From: Diospyros lotus
Taxonomy: Eukaryota > Streptophyta > Magnoliopsida > Ericales > Ebenaceae
Assembly: GCF_014633365.1 (NCBI RefSeq)
Contig: NC_068343.1
Coordinates: forward strand, 31,961,307 to 32,025,306
Reading direction: 5' to 3'
DNA length: 64,000 bases
Each line of letters begins with the position of its first letter. The first letter of the stretch is position 1. Shown in pieces: positions 45,390 through 57,774 of this stretch. The notes below the pieces were generated by a model that was not told the DNA's origin, did no database searches, and saw only the letters and a program-made list of their open reading frames with translations. The position numbers and the translations under genes are program-made.

Positions 45390-45922
45390 TGATGATGCGG
45401 TAGCCGATCACCCTCTTCCACCTCTTCCTGTGCACCTACAATGGAGACGGGGACTTGCTCCCTCGGTCGGTCTCCGACGATCTAGTCAGACGTATTCCAC
45501 TAAAAAGCTAGTATATTTACTTATGCCCTATTCAAAAGTAGAAGTCCTTTTTTATTACCTCATTCTCTCTTCTTATTCTTCTCCCGAGATAATGATCCTA
45601 GAGAGATCTTCGGGATGTCCCCTCTGCTCTTCTCGGAATCTTATTGATAACGATTCCATGGTTGCACCCGTCTCCGAAGGGTTCGGGATAACTTCTGCCT
45701 CCGTGACCCTCGGTGAGATGGTCGGTCCCTAGGAACTCAAAGATTTCCTTATTGTGCACCCAGCCAACTGTCACGATGATGCCTATCCGCCACGCGTCTT
45801 CTAGACCCAAGCAAGATAATCATAAGCGAAGCTCCTCATTAGGGAACACCTGTCACAACTGCCACTGGATGCCCGCCCGAGGTATTGGCGTAATTATGGA
45901 CCCGAGGGTATTCACCTCATCA
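45390..45922 (-). repeat. 5' LTR of Tat element 2
   Basis: TGATGATGCGGTAGCC...ATTCACCTCATCA on the plus strand, 533 bp, next to the PBS. In sense orientation this is the promoter LTR. Confidence 0.92.
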
Positions 45923-46891
45923 TGTGTGTTTTCGTCTAGGTTCGACCGGGAAGGCGGTGATCGTAGACGAGTTCAAGTTCAGGCTGGAGTGCGTGCCGAG
46001 GTAGGGGAGGCATCGATCCAGGTAAGGGACGGCCCCATGTGGAGGTGGCCTTGCAAGTTGGTAAATGTGTTTGATAATGTTTTTATGTTGCATTTGCATG
46101 TAATGGTTAACACTTACGTGATGCGAGATCTAGTGGACCTATGGCCATATAGAGGATTAGTGTTGTGAGGGCTGATAAGTTAATGCATCAAACCTTGGAG
46201 GGTTGTGGAGATAAGTGGGCCTAGCCTTATTTGCATGCATTGGCATACATAAACATGGTTATATTCATATTTACATGCATTGCACCCTTACTAAGTCTTT
46301 ATGACTCATGAGGTTTTACCTCGCGTTGTAGATGATGCAAACCCAAACGCAAGCAGGGATGGTGCCGGGAGACTGTTGTGGCAACTAGCATCGTTGCCCG
46401 AGATGTGTGGATATGTATTTTCTTATATGTATTCGTATGTTTGAATGTAAACATTATTGAGCACTAGTGGTATTTAATTGTTGTAATCATTATAGTATGA
46501 TAGATGATTGTGAGATTGCTTGTTGTATGTGGCGTAGTTGGTAAAGCTAAGTTTCAGACCGAGTAAAGATTAGCGAGATATGTTCTCATAAATCCCCAAT
46601 ACTCAGCGAAGTGTTTGTTATACTAGCGATGTGCCTGGGTCACCTTTGGTTTGCCATGAGGCGAGCCGAAGAAAGGTGAAGCTCACTCAGGTTTCGGGTC
46701 TCGGTCCGCTATATTTTCTTGTTTAAGTTGGGACCGATTCCTAAGTGGAGCGAAGGGAAGGACGAAGCCTAGTTCCCACCTAGGGCGTTTCCTATTGAAA
46801 CATAGTCCAAACCTTCAGTTGTGGTTCGTCTTGTGAGTAATCCGGTCCATTATTTACGGGTGGCGCCCGTAAGTGGGAGCAGGTCGTTACA

Positions 46892-47290
46892 CTACTCCCC
46901 CAAAGACCCACATAAAGGGCATACTGCATGCATATATCTGCATACATCTACATTTTGTTTCCAGACATTAATGTTTGATTTAGGCATCAGGGGCCTCGCG
47001 TGGAGAAGCTGTCTTTGGGTTGCAAACCCTGTCGATGCGGTGTTTTCAAAGACCTTTCAGGTCTTTCTGGAGCCCCGAAAACTCTCTAGGGGTGTTATCC
47101 TAAAAACTCTGAAGACTTATTTGAGGACCCCTGAAACCTCAACTCTCCCAAATAAAGGATCGAGCCTAGCCTCCATTGCTCCTCTAATGGCATCTCGGAC
47201 CTCACTGTTCTCCCAAGGGCTCTACATTAGTTGTTCCCTAAGACAAATAAATTCAGTTGTTGTATTCAAACAACAAAACATTTTTTCTCA
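46892..47290. mobile_element. Retroelement remnant, right part
   Basis: After the CTACT repeat the sequence continues with GATTTAGGCATCAGGGGCCTC, a phrase reminiscent of the R-U5 region of gypsy LTRs, then GTCTTTCTGG/CTCTCTAGGGG words like those left of 34522. It probably belongs with 33331-34522. Identity uncertain. Confidence 0.35.
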
Positions 47291-48850
47291 ATAGTGATTG
47301 TGTGATTGTTAATTTTTTTTAAATACAAAAATGACATTTCCCTTTCTCCTCTTTCTTTTTTTTTTTTTTATATACATATCAAGGATGTTGTTACCATTTC
47401 GATCGGAATGTCTTGGTTTTCTATCAAAATCAGAATGAAAGGAATGTTGTTTCATACTGGAAAACTTCTCGGTGTTCTTGATACTTTTTGGTCGAAACTA
47501 GCCAAAATGACAAATTGGACCAAAATTGTAGAATGAGAGAGGGGTTGGTGCTACAAATTTAAAGTGAAATTGAAATTAAGAATCAAATATTTCTCTTTCA
47601 ATCTTTCCTTTCTCTTTTTGCACTTCTTTGTCGTGGTGACAACTCATGGCAATTATGGTTAGCACTCAACACTTAACAATTTTCCTTTTCTTTTATTTTC
47701 CTCTTCTCTCTCTCATTTCATCTTATTTTTTGGCAAGTCGGCCTTCAACTTCTTTTTTGATAGGCCGTCTTTTACTTTTTTTATGCAATAGTGTCAATCA
47801 ATTAATCTTTTTTTCTCTTCTCTCCATTCAAACTTTGAGTTCCAATAGTAGCAACTAGTCATTGGTGAGCCTCTTTTTTCGAAAGGCCTTTTTTTTTCCT
47901 CTTCTTTTAGTCACGATTGACACTCGACTTTATATTCTATTGATATATTAATTATTAAGTGCTTTATATGTATACATATATAATTTGAACAAAACGCCAA
48001 AATGCTCCGATAATTGACAACCTTGATACATATACATTTACAAAAGATTACTAGTAACAAATTGTTTAGTTCATATATTTTAATTTATAAGTTTTTATAC
48101 ATTTAATTTATATTTTTATATATATTTAACTTTATATTTTATGCATGGAAAATATATTTATTTATATATTTACTTTAAATAAATATATTTTTGTAAATAT
48201 ATTTCAACATATTTACATAAAAATATTTTCATATATAGATTAATTTTATAAATATATATAGTTATATTTTGTATATAACTATATTTTCTATAGAAATATA
48301 TTTTAAGGTTATATTTAATTTCTATATTTTGTAGTTAAAAGTATTATTTTTATTTTTTGAGATGGATTATATGTTTATCACAAAATTTATCTTAAATTTA
48401 AAATGGGTTTCTCCCTCAAAATCCATGTCAATTCTAGCACACAATGCCCTTCTTTGAGTAAATTACAAAAATGCCATTTACACACATATATATATATATC
48501 TATATGTATTTTTAAAAATTGTATATTATTTACAAGTATATACATACATATATATTTATTTTCTTGAATATTACAACTAAAAGTTGAATTAATTAATATA
48601 TTTTAAACAAACTTTAAACATAGTATAAAATTTACTTTTAATAAAATGACAAATATTAAATCTATTTATCTATTTGAGTGGGGCAGTTTTTAACTTGTAA
48701 TAAATTTATTCATTCATCTAGAGTTATAGAATAAATGAACTGTGGATTTAAAAAAGTGAGATAAATTCAGATTAAAAAATAACTATAATTAAGAGACTAT
48801 TCGAATTTCTCATCTTATAAAAAATTACTGAAATAAATCCACCCGTAGGA
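47291..48850. other. AT-rich intergenic DNA
   Basis: No gene seen. T runs near 47340-47370, and AT-rich tracts at 47940-48700 with TATATATTTA-like repeats. It separates the retroelement block from the gene. Confidence 0.55.
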
Positions 48851-48856
48851 CTCATA

Positions 48857-48958
48857 TATATATATATATATATAAAGGGACTACTCGAATGAGTAATGGA
48901 TTTCAGCATAAGAAATTGCCAGAAAAAGCAAAACCAAGTAGAATGGGGCTACGGGAAA

Positions 48959-48993
<35 letters not shown>

Positions 48994-49071
48994 AAAGGTA
49001 GAGAGAGTTGGATCTCCAACCCGCCCACCCACCACGTAAATTACTTAACCCATCAATTCGGTAGCTGATCC
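48857..49071 (+). promoter_or_regulatory. Putative promoter and 5' UTR of the RING-CH gene
   Basis: An (AT)n tract ends in TATATAAAGGGA (48869-48880), a good TATA box. A (GA)14 run at about 48964-48991 would lie in the 5' UTR, a common plant feature. The ATG at 49072 has a favourable CCATGGCG context. No transcript data. Confidence 0.55.
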
Positions 49072-52000
49072 ATGGCGTCTTTCTCACACAGAGGTTCGTT
49101 TCTTCCTCCAATTGTACTTAGTTTTGCATAAAATTCCGCGGACATTTTTATATTTTTGTATGTCTGTTCTGCACGGTTTTATCTCCAGTTTTAGTGTATT
49201 TCACTGAAGTTCGTGATGTTACTTGGTTATCTTGAAGGGTTAACGTTAACAGAATTACGATTCTGGTTCTACTGTACGTTCTTTTGAATTTCTGCTCGTT
49301 TTCTGAATTTTTGCTTCTACCAAGTGAGTGCGATTTACGGTCGGTTTGCCATGTTCTTGAGAATTTTCGTTTGCCATTTCATTCTGGATTTTGCGTTTAA
49401 TAAACTGTGATTCGAACGCGTTGATTAGTATTATTCTCTATTTGCGTGTTTGGGTTCATTTGGTCAGTAAACCAAATGTAGTCTCTATTTATACGAGTTT
49501 TTCATTGTTTGGGATACATCTAGAATGTGAGAACTGACTTTTCGTTAGTATAGGTGAAACTGGATGGTTTATGCTTTTGGTAGTTATTCCTCACGGGCTC
49601 TCTTCTCCTTGCTATCTCCACGTCTGTTTGTGGGGGCAAGTTGAGTTTAGCTGTTCAGGGACATGGGGGCATGAACCCTTGGCGAACAATAACCCTTTGA
49701 GGTATAGGTTTCTTGGCTTTATTAATGGGATTTTAACATCACGTGGAGTTCCTGCCTATTGATAGACATCATATATATGGAAACAACCTATCTGAAAATG
49801 GGGATAAGATTTGTCAGATTTAGCCATATCCAGAACTCGTAGTTGTGAAGGACTTGTGCACTGGGCTGGCATTTTTTTTAATGTAGGGTTTACAAGTTCT
49901 TGGAAACTCATAGCTGTTATAATTAGTAGCTAGTTTATGCAGTTTATGTTGATAACAGGTTGCTAGAATAAGGTCCTTCAGACACCTCAGTTTTTTGTTT
50001 TTGTCATTTTTATGTAACTCAGGCAGGCTTGAGTCTCCTTATTGAAGAATGCATTCTTGTTTGGAGGAATTCAGCTCAAGCAATAGGGTGTCCTAAAAGG
50101 CTTGAAATCTATATTCCTGATAACCATTTAGGACAACTGATTTTCTTTGTGCTTGAGATTGTACTTGAGTAGGGCAATAAACAGACCAACAATTATTGTT
50201 CTATTTGATGTGGAAATCATTTCCTTATTAACCAAGAGATTAGACCGATCTTTAAAATTTTTTGTTGTTTTTAAGTATCTAAACGACTTTAACTTTTTCT
50301 CTCTTTTCTTAGTGCAGTAACTAGTGATTTCTTTACATAGACCAAGCAAGCATGGGTACACCCTTGCAGTTTGGAAGATATCACATCTGATTTTTGGTTA
50401 TGTACATTTAAACCAGTACCTTTATCAAGAGATAGGAGGTTGGATACTTTTTATTCATCAGAATATTCAATTTCTCTTCTCTCTTTTTGATAATGTCTTG
50501 GATTATGCTAAAAGGGATAAGTTCATGCAGCCACACCAATTCTCTATTGGAATTTTAACTCCTTAGAAATGTAATTTTGGAATACGTGAGTTGGTTCCTT
50601 GAACTTCAATAAGTAGATGGTTCAGCAACTGTAAGGCTGAAAATACATTTTCTAAACTGTAATGCGATGGGTAAGGAGAGTTTGCCACAAATAATTAAAA
50701 GGGGAGTGACTGATGGAGATTCTTCACCCATTGAGACTGAAGGCTCAGGGAGTTTATCGCGTTGCAGTTTAGACAAGGAGGCAGAACTGGCAACTTGTCG
50801 TGTATGCCATTGTGCTGAATCAGACAAAAGGGGGGATGCTGTATTGGGGTTTTTGGGTATCACTCCGCCATTAAAATGTCTGTCTACAGGCAATGAGGAT
50901 GAAGGGGCTAACTGTGATGCTGCCTTGGAAGATGCTGAAAGGAATCATTCTTGTGATAGAAGAGAATCTGAGTTTGTTGAGTTTATCGGTCCTAAGGGAG
51001 AGGTATTTGTTTGTAATACAGATATAGAAATGGGATTTAGTAACCACTGTGACAAATTGACTGAACTAGGTTGCTCTTGCAAAAATGATCTTGCTCTAGT
51101 GCACTATGCTTGTGCACTCAAATGGTTTGTGAACCATGGATCCACTATCTGTGAAATTTGTGGATGTGTTGCAAAAAATATTAGAACTGCAGATTTCAAG
51201 AAGGTTTTAGTGTCCCTGAAGGATTATGAGGTATTGAGAGAAAGGACTGCTAATGGAGAACCTAGTCCTGCACAGGTGCGGACAAATTTAGGTGTAGACC
51301 CTGATGCTATTGCTGCCATTCGGAGGCAAAGGCTAAGTGAAATTTCTTTGTGGTTTAATCCACACAATAACAACCAACACCTTGCCACAGCTTCACTAGT
51401 TGTAGCTGAGCAACCTTCTAATGTTGTCACCGAAGAAGTTGCTGCTGCTGAAAATCCTGTGACGAAATGGGCTGTGGAGGGTACTGGAATCCTGCTTGCA
51501 ACTGGACTGCTTACTGTCACACTTGCATGGCTCCTTGCTCCACGAGTTGGAAAGGTATTTGGATTTCAATCCCTTGTCTATTATTATATGATTCACGCAA
51601 GGAATCTTTACTATTATGTCTCTGAATTTTTACTTAGAATAACACCATTTATGGTACTGGCTTATCTTATGCTGGCATTAAAGCACTGATCGTGATAATT
51701 CCTTTTATTTTAATATCCACTCTATGTTTTAGTTTATTTAGTTTTGGTAATATTTTAATCAACTATAGATCTCCATAATTCAGGAGTCCAAAATATCTAC
51801 TACCTCATTTATTAAGTTTGTTGCAGACTATATATTTTTACTAAATTTACATTCAATATATGTGGTTTTCACTCTACTTAATTTAAAATCTTTAGATTCC
51901 AAAGTATTGTTCCTTATCTCGGGCTTAGCATTCACTTCTTTTCTCTCATACACCAACTATGTCATATGCAAATAGCATACACTATGACACCTCTGCCTGG

Positions 52001-55000
52001 ACATGTTTAGAGAGTTCATCCACTACTAGGGGAAATAGTAAAGATTTAATCTTGATCCTTTGTAATCCCATTGTAATTAGAAAAGCCTCACTATCTCCTT
52101 CACATATTCTAGCACGTGTCTCTACTTTGTAATACACGTCTTTAATAACTTGTATATAAGCAATTCTGATTCTTTTTTTCTCTAAAACCCTCCATAATGC
52201 AATATATGGAGGCTTTTAAGCATATAGCCAAGAATATTTATCCAAGTGGTGAAGTGAAGAGGGTGTGTTTTCTGCAGGAGACAGAGGGAAGACTATCATA
52301 GCTAGTCATCTGCTACCTTGGAGAAAACTAGACTGTTGTTTTGGTCCTTTAAGCAAAGTGTCAACTGTAGGGCTCTGTTAATTGAAAAGTTCAATCTTAG
52401 GATATATTCCAGTTTAGTACTCTTAACTAGGTTTTGTATAAAATATTTGGTATATTGAGTTTATGAATATGGATGCTATTAGTTGCTCAAGAAGGTCCCT
52501 TACAGGTCAAAATGAGTTTCCTGGTTAGAAATTAACAAGAAAATTGCCAATTTGTAGAAGTTTTTGTACATTAGAGTATTTCCTCATGTATTTTCCTGCG
52601 ATTATGCTGGTAAAAATTTAAGCTACCATGACACCTGGAAATGAAATTGCTTTCTCATAGAGGTGCCACATCTGCATGCATATGCATATAATGTTATTGA
52701 TCTAATTCTGTGACAGTTTGAAGCTTCTTAACGGATGTTATGTTATTGCTACTAAGTGGAGCATATTTTACAACATTGACCAACCTTTTTATGACTTCAA
52801 TATGAGCTATGTTTTTTTATAGTACTGTTAAATGTCATGCGTTTTCTTGAAGTTCCAGTGCATAGAAAAATGTCTCCCTTTTGATTACATTATTTCTTAT
52901 TTGTTCTGCTGCTAGCTGGTATCAATTGATATTGCTACCTTAATATCTATTCCTTGATTTATCCCTTTGTATATCTTTTTCCTTCATTTCTCTGTTTATG
53001 ATTATAGTTGATCTGACAAATTGCTTTGGCTTGCAGAAAACTGCCAAAAGTGGCCTTCACATTCTTCTTGGAGGCATTTGTGCTTTAACTGTTGTAGTCT
53101 TCTTTCGCTTTGTGAGTTCTTTAATACTCAATTCTTTTTTCTTTTTGCTAAGCAAATACTCATTCTTCTTATCTTGCCTATATTGAGCATGCCTATTTTA
53201 ATTGGACTGGAAATAAGTTGTACTATTGTTAGTTGTGTTAATGATCTGCTGCACCTTTTATTTATTTATTTTTTTTACAACTCTTGATTATTTGAAGGAA
53301 AAATGAGGGTATATTTTTCTCATTTGGTATTCTAGTACTATGACATCATCAAAGATTATATCCAGTTTTATAATCTATGAAGCTAACTTTGTTGGCTTGC
53401 TGCATAAAAATAAAAATAAGTAACCATTGCTCAAATTGTATGCTTACCCATCAATTCTTTTTGAGTTTGTTATTCAAGAACTGATTTCTCAATGCCTCAG
53501 GATGATATAATTATTACAATCCAGTAATAACATCATCTTCTGGAAGCATGGAGGTGCATGCTGGATAGAAACATAGCACAGCATGGAGATGTTCACACAG
53601 AAATTTTCAAATGCATTAGGGGACAAGTATAGTGGGAGAATGTTTATGAAAGGCGTGCATTTATGCATGTAGATACATATATATATATTATAAAAAGTTT
53701 TAAGAACATTATGCTCCTTTATACACACGTAAATACAATAGGTTGGAAAAAAGTTGAGCAGGGCATTGTAGAATGATGCATGAGATCATAGCAAAATATA
53801 TCACTGAACACAGCACGGAGGCACATGCTCGATACAAACATAGTACCATATGGAGATGGTGGCACAGAAATTTCAAAATTAAGAAAATTGTACTCCTTCA
53901 TGCACACAGGAAATACAATTCATTCAAGGAAGAAAAAAGTTGAGCAGGGCATAGTAGAATGATGCATGAGATCAGATCAAAATTTATCACTGAACACAAT
54001 CTAGAAGCATCCTAAGTGCTTTTTCACTCCCCCCCCCCCCCAAAAAAAAAAAAAAAAAAAAAACCAAGCTTATGTCCTTGGCTTTTGCAAAGGAGCCTTG
54101 CCTGTCCCTTTGACCAGAAGTATTGGAGTTTCAATTCTAGAGTCTTATCTTAATTGCAGGTGATCCATATTTCCCCCTGCAGCCCAACCATCTATTTTCA
54201 GCTTATTGAGAGAATAGGGTGGTGAATTAAGATGACATAGAGATTTAATATTTGTCTCCTGTAGACATTCACAGTAAAATAAATTCCTGCTTTTCATTTT
54301 TATGTACAGTGTCTTGGTTTTAGAAGCCTCTGGTTTCAAATATTAGAAAGTAGATGTCACATATATGACTTCAATCTTCTTCTGTTTTAAAGTTTGTCCT
54401 TAATTGTATTTTCTTCAACTTGCTAAATCCTGAATTGGTTTTAAACTCTTTGTAAAATAAAACACATTGGGATGTGCATCCAAAAAGTACTACTTTCCAA
54501 CACATATTGGACTCAGATTGAACACATTGATATGTGTCTATGGTTTTTAATTTTTTTAAATGACAAAGTTGGATGCTCATTATCTATGAAGCATTGAATT
54601 CTCAAACAAAAATGAGATGAGACACAACATGGTAGTAGGCGAGTGGCATATCTGCCTCCTAGATGTGGGGCTATGACTGCATTGACTCATATGAAGATGC
54701 TTTTGGCTTCTGCTAATTAATTCAGGGAGGTTGTCTTGTGGTTAGTCACTGAGTTGTATTCTTGGCACTAAAGATACTTTCCTTTAATTAAGTTGTTTAC
54801 CATTGAGCATGACTTTCTCTCCGCTTGGGATTTGGTAATTTCAACTATGCTTTCTGAACTGTCACCATCTATTCAGTTAAATAACATTGAGCTGTTTGGT
54901 TTGAGGCTCTCATATTATTGCTACCTCAATAGCCGGGTTCCATCCCACCTGAAGCTTGCAGCATCTATTGGTTTCTTTAGCGTGGGTGAAATTTATATTA

Positions 55001-55947
55001 TTGGAATGTGGATTGTTTCTATGAAATAAAGGAGAGCTTTACAGTATGGTGCATCACATGCCTAAACATGATACTGTTACAGATAGGCTGATAAATGCAA
55101 CTCAGTCAACTTCTATCCTACAACTCCTTTAAGTTGGCCAAACAAATGTTATTTTTCCATTCAGTCATATCAAGAGACATAATATTTTAATTGCGTTCCA
55201 ATCTAACATCCACAATTTATGCTTAAGAGGCACATTTTAGCCTGACTACTTCATAAGTGATGGTATTGGTAAGTTAAGGCGCCTATTTTTCATCCTTTCA
55301 TCCATAATCTCCAGATTTTAGTCAATTACATTTGGTTGCATGCTTCTCACCTCCTTCAACCAAACACAAAAAGAAAGAAAAAAATTGTCCCACAAATGAT
55401 AAAGGGGAATATTAGTCAAATAATTAGGGAGAAAATTTAAATTGCTCAATTTTATGGGTGCCTTGAAATGAAATTACCAGTATGTGAAACATTGATTCCA
55501 AGATTTAGATCACTAGGTTAATTTTGTTTTCTAGTATCACAGGTTTTGACTATGTCAAATAAAAGTTACTTGTGATATAGAAGTTAATAATTAACTGTGT
55601 TTGATTGCTGTCCCATTTGAGGCCAGATCTAGAGAACTTATTGTATTTTGCGAGAAGTAATTAGTTTTTTTCTCTTGATTTCGTTTTGTGATTATGAACT
55701 TTGTTTTTTCGTCCATTGTGTGTGTGGGGTTCAAGGTATGTGTCTTTCAGGAAAAAAATAGGAACGTGTGTTTCTTTCTATGCTGAACGAAATGGTTGAT
55801 ATATTTTTTATGAACTTGAAAAACGTGCAGTTTGTGCTAACAAGAATCAGATATGGACCTGCACGGTACTGGGCCATCTTATTTGTCTTCTGGTTTCTTG
55901 TGTTTGGCATATGGGCTTCAAGGACACATGGTGCTCATTCTACCTAA
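49072..55947 (+). CDS. RING-CH (MARCH-like) membrane E3 ubiquitin ligase, probable
   Basis: Four-exon model: 49072-49093, 50626-51554, 53037-53111, 55831-55947. All introns are GT..AG and the frame stays open for 380 residues. If translation starts at the ATG at 50667, the protein has 359. Numbering from 50667: a C4HC3 RING-CH finger uses C44, C47, C136, C138, H146, C149, C162 and C165; W153 lies between H and C as is usual. The C47-C136 gap of 88 residues is very long for this class. One membrane span (about 273-294) ends exon 2. Exon 3 encodes a second (ILLGGICALTVVVFF), exon 4 a third (YWAILFVFWFLVFGIW). RING-CH proteins of this form recruit E2 enzymes at membranes to ubiquitinate membrane proteins; target unknown. 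An unspliced frame would stop at 51687. The upstream exon is the least sure part. Confidence 0.8.
49094..50625 (+). other. Putative first intron of the RING-CH gene
   Basis: Donor CAGAG|GTTCGT and acceptor GGTTCAG|CA (50621-50625). A 22-nt first coding exon joined to 50626 keeps frame with the ATG at 50667 with no stop. Open frames inside (for example 49571-49762) have no domain. If wrong, the stretch is 5' UTR or intergenic. Confidence 0.5.
51555..53036 (+). other. Intron 2 of the RING-CH gene
   Basis: Donor GGAAAG|GTATTTG, acceptor GGCTTGCAG|AAAAC. Phase 0. AT-rich, with no element recognised. Confidence 0.8.
53112..55830 (+). other. Intron 3 of the RING-CH gene
   Basis: Donor CGCTTT|GTGAGT, acceptor AACGTGCAG|TTTGTG. 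Phase 0. It contains a local tandem duplication (53536-54003) and a C run followed by an A run (54030-54064). No separate gene seen. Confidence 0.8.
53536..54003. repeat. Intronic imperfect tandem duplication
   Basis: Units starting GCATGGAGGTGCATGCT (about 53545) and GCACGGAGGCACATGCT (about 53813) continue into AAGTTGAGCAGGGCATWGTAGAATGATGCATGAGATCA at 53751 and 53937. The first unit is longer because of inserted sequence. Confidence 0.75.
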
Positions 55948-56454
55948 ATCTAATGGTTCATTGTCTATTCAAGAAAGAATATCTCTCTGGTAGTTCAAGA
56001 GTTTGTATAACCTTACTATGATGCAATTTGAGCATGACCCATATATTGTGCCTTGTAGTTTGCTTTTGTAAGTTAGCTAAGGATGGGCCATTTACTCTGG
56101 GCATAAAAGCACCAATTATTGTTGTTCATACTGCCCAGTTGAAGACAATATTTGCTTCTTTTGAAGGTTTTTGTCAAATTGTTCTTGGAGTTCTTACATT
56201 TTTTCCTTGTAACATGGTCATTGTTTATTGAGGATTTACAATTCGTCTTATTGGTGTAACTATAAAGACATATGTGATATCACCAAAGCTACATGGTGAA
56301 AGCGAACAAATAATGCTTCTTGCAGCCCTTGCAATCTCAAATGACAGTTGTACTTTTATTTTTTATGGCATTTTGTTAGCAGCATTAGATTGCTGATCAA
56401 CTGTTTTTTCTGATTGTTGTTGCCCCAATTTATGTATTTATTTATTTTTGGTTC
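55948..56454 (+). other. 3' flank of the RING-CH gene
   Basis: Likely 3' UTR then a short spacer before the copia LTR. No AATAAA was found close to the stop. The frame 56028-56231 has no domain. Confidence 0.4.
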
Positions 56455-56721
56455 TGTTAGCAATCACGAGTGGATTCCTTCCTATTGGTGATTTCTTTCC
56501 TATGCTGATTCTTTGAGGATTACTTCTTGTTTATTGTTTTTGATTTGATTTCCTTGTATGTTACGGTTGTAGTGTATTTCCTTTGATGTACATATTCCCT
56601 AAGTTAGTTAAGGAAACCTTCACTCATTAGGGAACTGCCTATTTTGATTGATAGGTGTGTATATATGTTGTATTTTTACGTTGAACAAAAATAAGATTGA
56701 AAGATTTCTCTGCTCATAACA
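56455..56721 (+). repeat. 5' LTR of copia element
   Basis: TGTTAGCAATCACGAG...CTCATAACA; ends match 62738-63004. Contains GGTGATTTCTTTCCT and TACATATT in common with the 3' LTR. Confidence 0.9.
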
Positions 56722-56733
56722 TGGTATTAGAGC
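56722..56733 (+). other. Copia primer binding site
   Basis: TGGTATTAGAGC differs from the initiator-Met PBS TGGTATCAGAGC by one C-to-T change. Confidence 0.9.
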
Positions 56734-56859
56734 CTTAGGTTCTATCAAAGAACTAGGGTTTCCATCGGTTTGTTTATAGCTGAAATCTTCATTGATCCAA
56801 TCTTCTTCCACAAACCCAAGTTATGTAAAAAATTGTAGAGTCCGATAGCACCAACGAAG

Positions 56860-57740
56860 TCCCATTCTTGGGCAGTTCCAGTAGCAATGTGGTCACCAAT
56901 GGTGAGTTGTAGAATATTCAACCCATCTTCAAATTGAATGGGGAGAATTATCTCAAGTGATCCCAACTCATTAGAATGTTCTTGAAAGGCAAGGGAAAAT
57001 TGAGCCACTTACTTGCAACGGAGTCGAAAGAGAGTGATCTAGCATACGCCTCCTAAGATGAGGAGGATTCTCTAGTCATGTCTTGGTTCTAGAACTCTAT
57101 GATTCCAAAAATCAGTGACATCATAATGTTCCTTATAATGGCTAAGGAAATATGGGAAGTAGTGAAGATCACTTATTCAAAGATAAATGATGCGGTTCAA
57201 ATATATGAGATTCGAACCAAGGTATCTTCCACTAAGCAAGGCACTCGATCCATAACCAAGTATACCAACTTGTTGCAGACCTTGTGGCAAGAATTGGATC
57301 ACTATCAATGTATCCAATGAAGTGTAGTGAGGATGTTGCCATTCAAAAAATGTTTGTGGAGAATGAGAGAAGCTATGATTTTTTAGCTGGACTAAACATA
57401 GAGTATGATGCAGTTAGGGTTCAAATTCTTGGCAAAACGAATTTGCCTTCTTTGAATGAGGCAATATCTATAGTGCGTGCGGAGGAAGGTAGAGGAGGAG
57501 TGATGCTAGAGACCAATCACATGGAGAACTCAGCCCTTTTAACTCTAAAGGGTCTTGTGTAGGAAAGATGGGCCAAAGAGGATAAGAAGGTCGTGGATCC
57601 AAGTAAAGCCACAACCAAGGATAACTTGTGTACATTTTGCAAGAAATTGAGGCATACCATTGACAAATGCTGGAAGCTTCATGGGAAGCTAGCCAAAGGT
57701 GGACAACAAAAGGGGCAAGCCTATGTGGGGCTAATAGTCA
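56860..57740 (+). pseudogene. Copia gag
   Basis: Several frames must be joined to follow it. Readable parts include AKEIWEVVKITYSK, IRTKVSSTKQGTRS (57099-57320), then SYDFLAGLNIEYDAVRVQ and LNEAISIVRAEE (57284-57562). A CX2CX4HX4C zinc knuckle (CTFCKKLRHTIDKC) lies at about 57630-57671. Frameshifts and stops make it dead. Confidence 0.85.
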
Positions 57741-57774
57741 GTAGGTTCCCTGTGCTGTCAATAACTAGTAGGTT

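Larger units (their letters stand above)
36133..45922 (-). mobile_element. Complete, decayed Tat-type gypsy retrotransposon 2
   Basis: 9790 bp on the minus strand. LTRs of 533 bp each, PBS, gag, PR-RT-RNH-aRNH-IN, an antisense extra gene and a polypurine tract. Flanks are TGTGA (36128-36132) and TGTGT (45923-45927), a 4/5 match for a target duplication. The protein regions are clearly related to Tat element 1, but the LTRs and the antisense gene differ much. LTR copies differ by several per cent by eye. Confidence 0.9.
34523..46891 (+). mobile_element. Tekay/Del-like solo LTR split by Tat element 2
   Basis: Starts TGTAATACCCGG at 34523 and ends CAGGTCGTTACA at 46891, with a perfect TSD CTACT at 34518-34522 and 46892-46896. 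Without the nested element (36133-45922) it is about 2.57 kb, close to the other Tekay-like LTRs. It has the same architecture in the opposite orientation: an AT microsatellite at about 35090, then a GC/GA-rich leader (35160-35780). Frames in the leader overlap on both strands and are not called as genes. Confidence 0.82.

Noticed and set aside
50128..50566. Frames of 77 and 80 codons on opposite strands
   Set aside because: They overlap each other within the probable first intron; no domain or codon bias.
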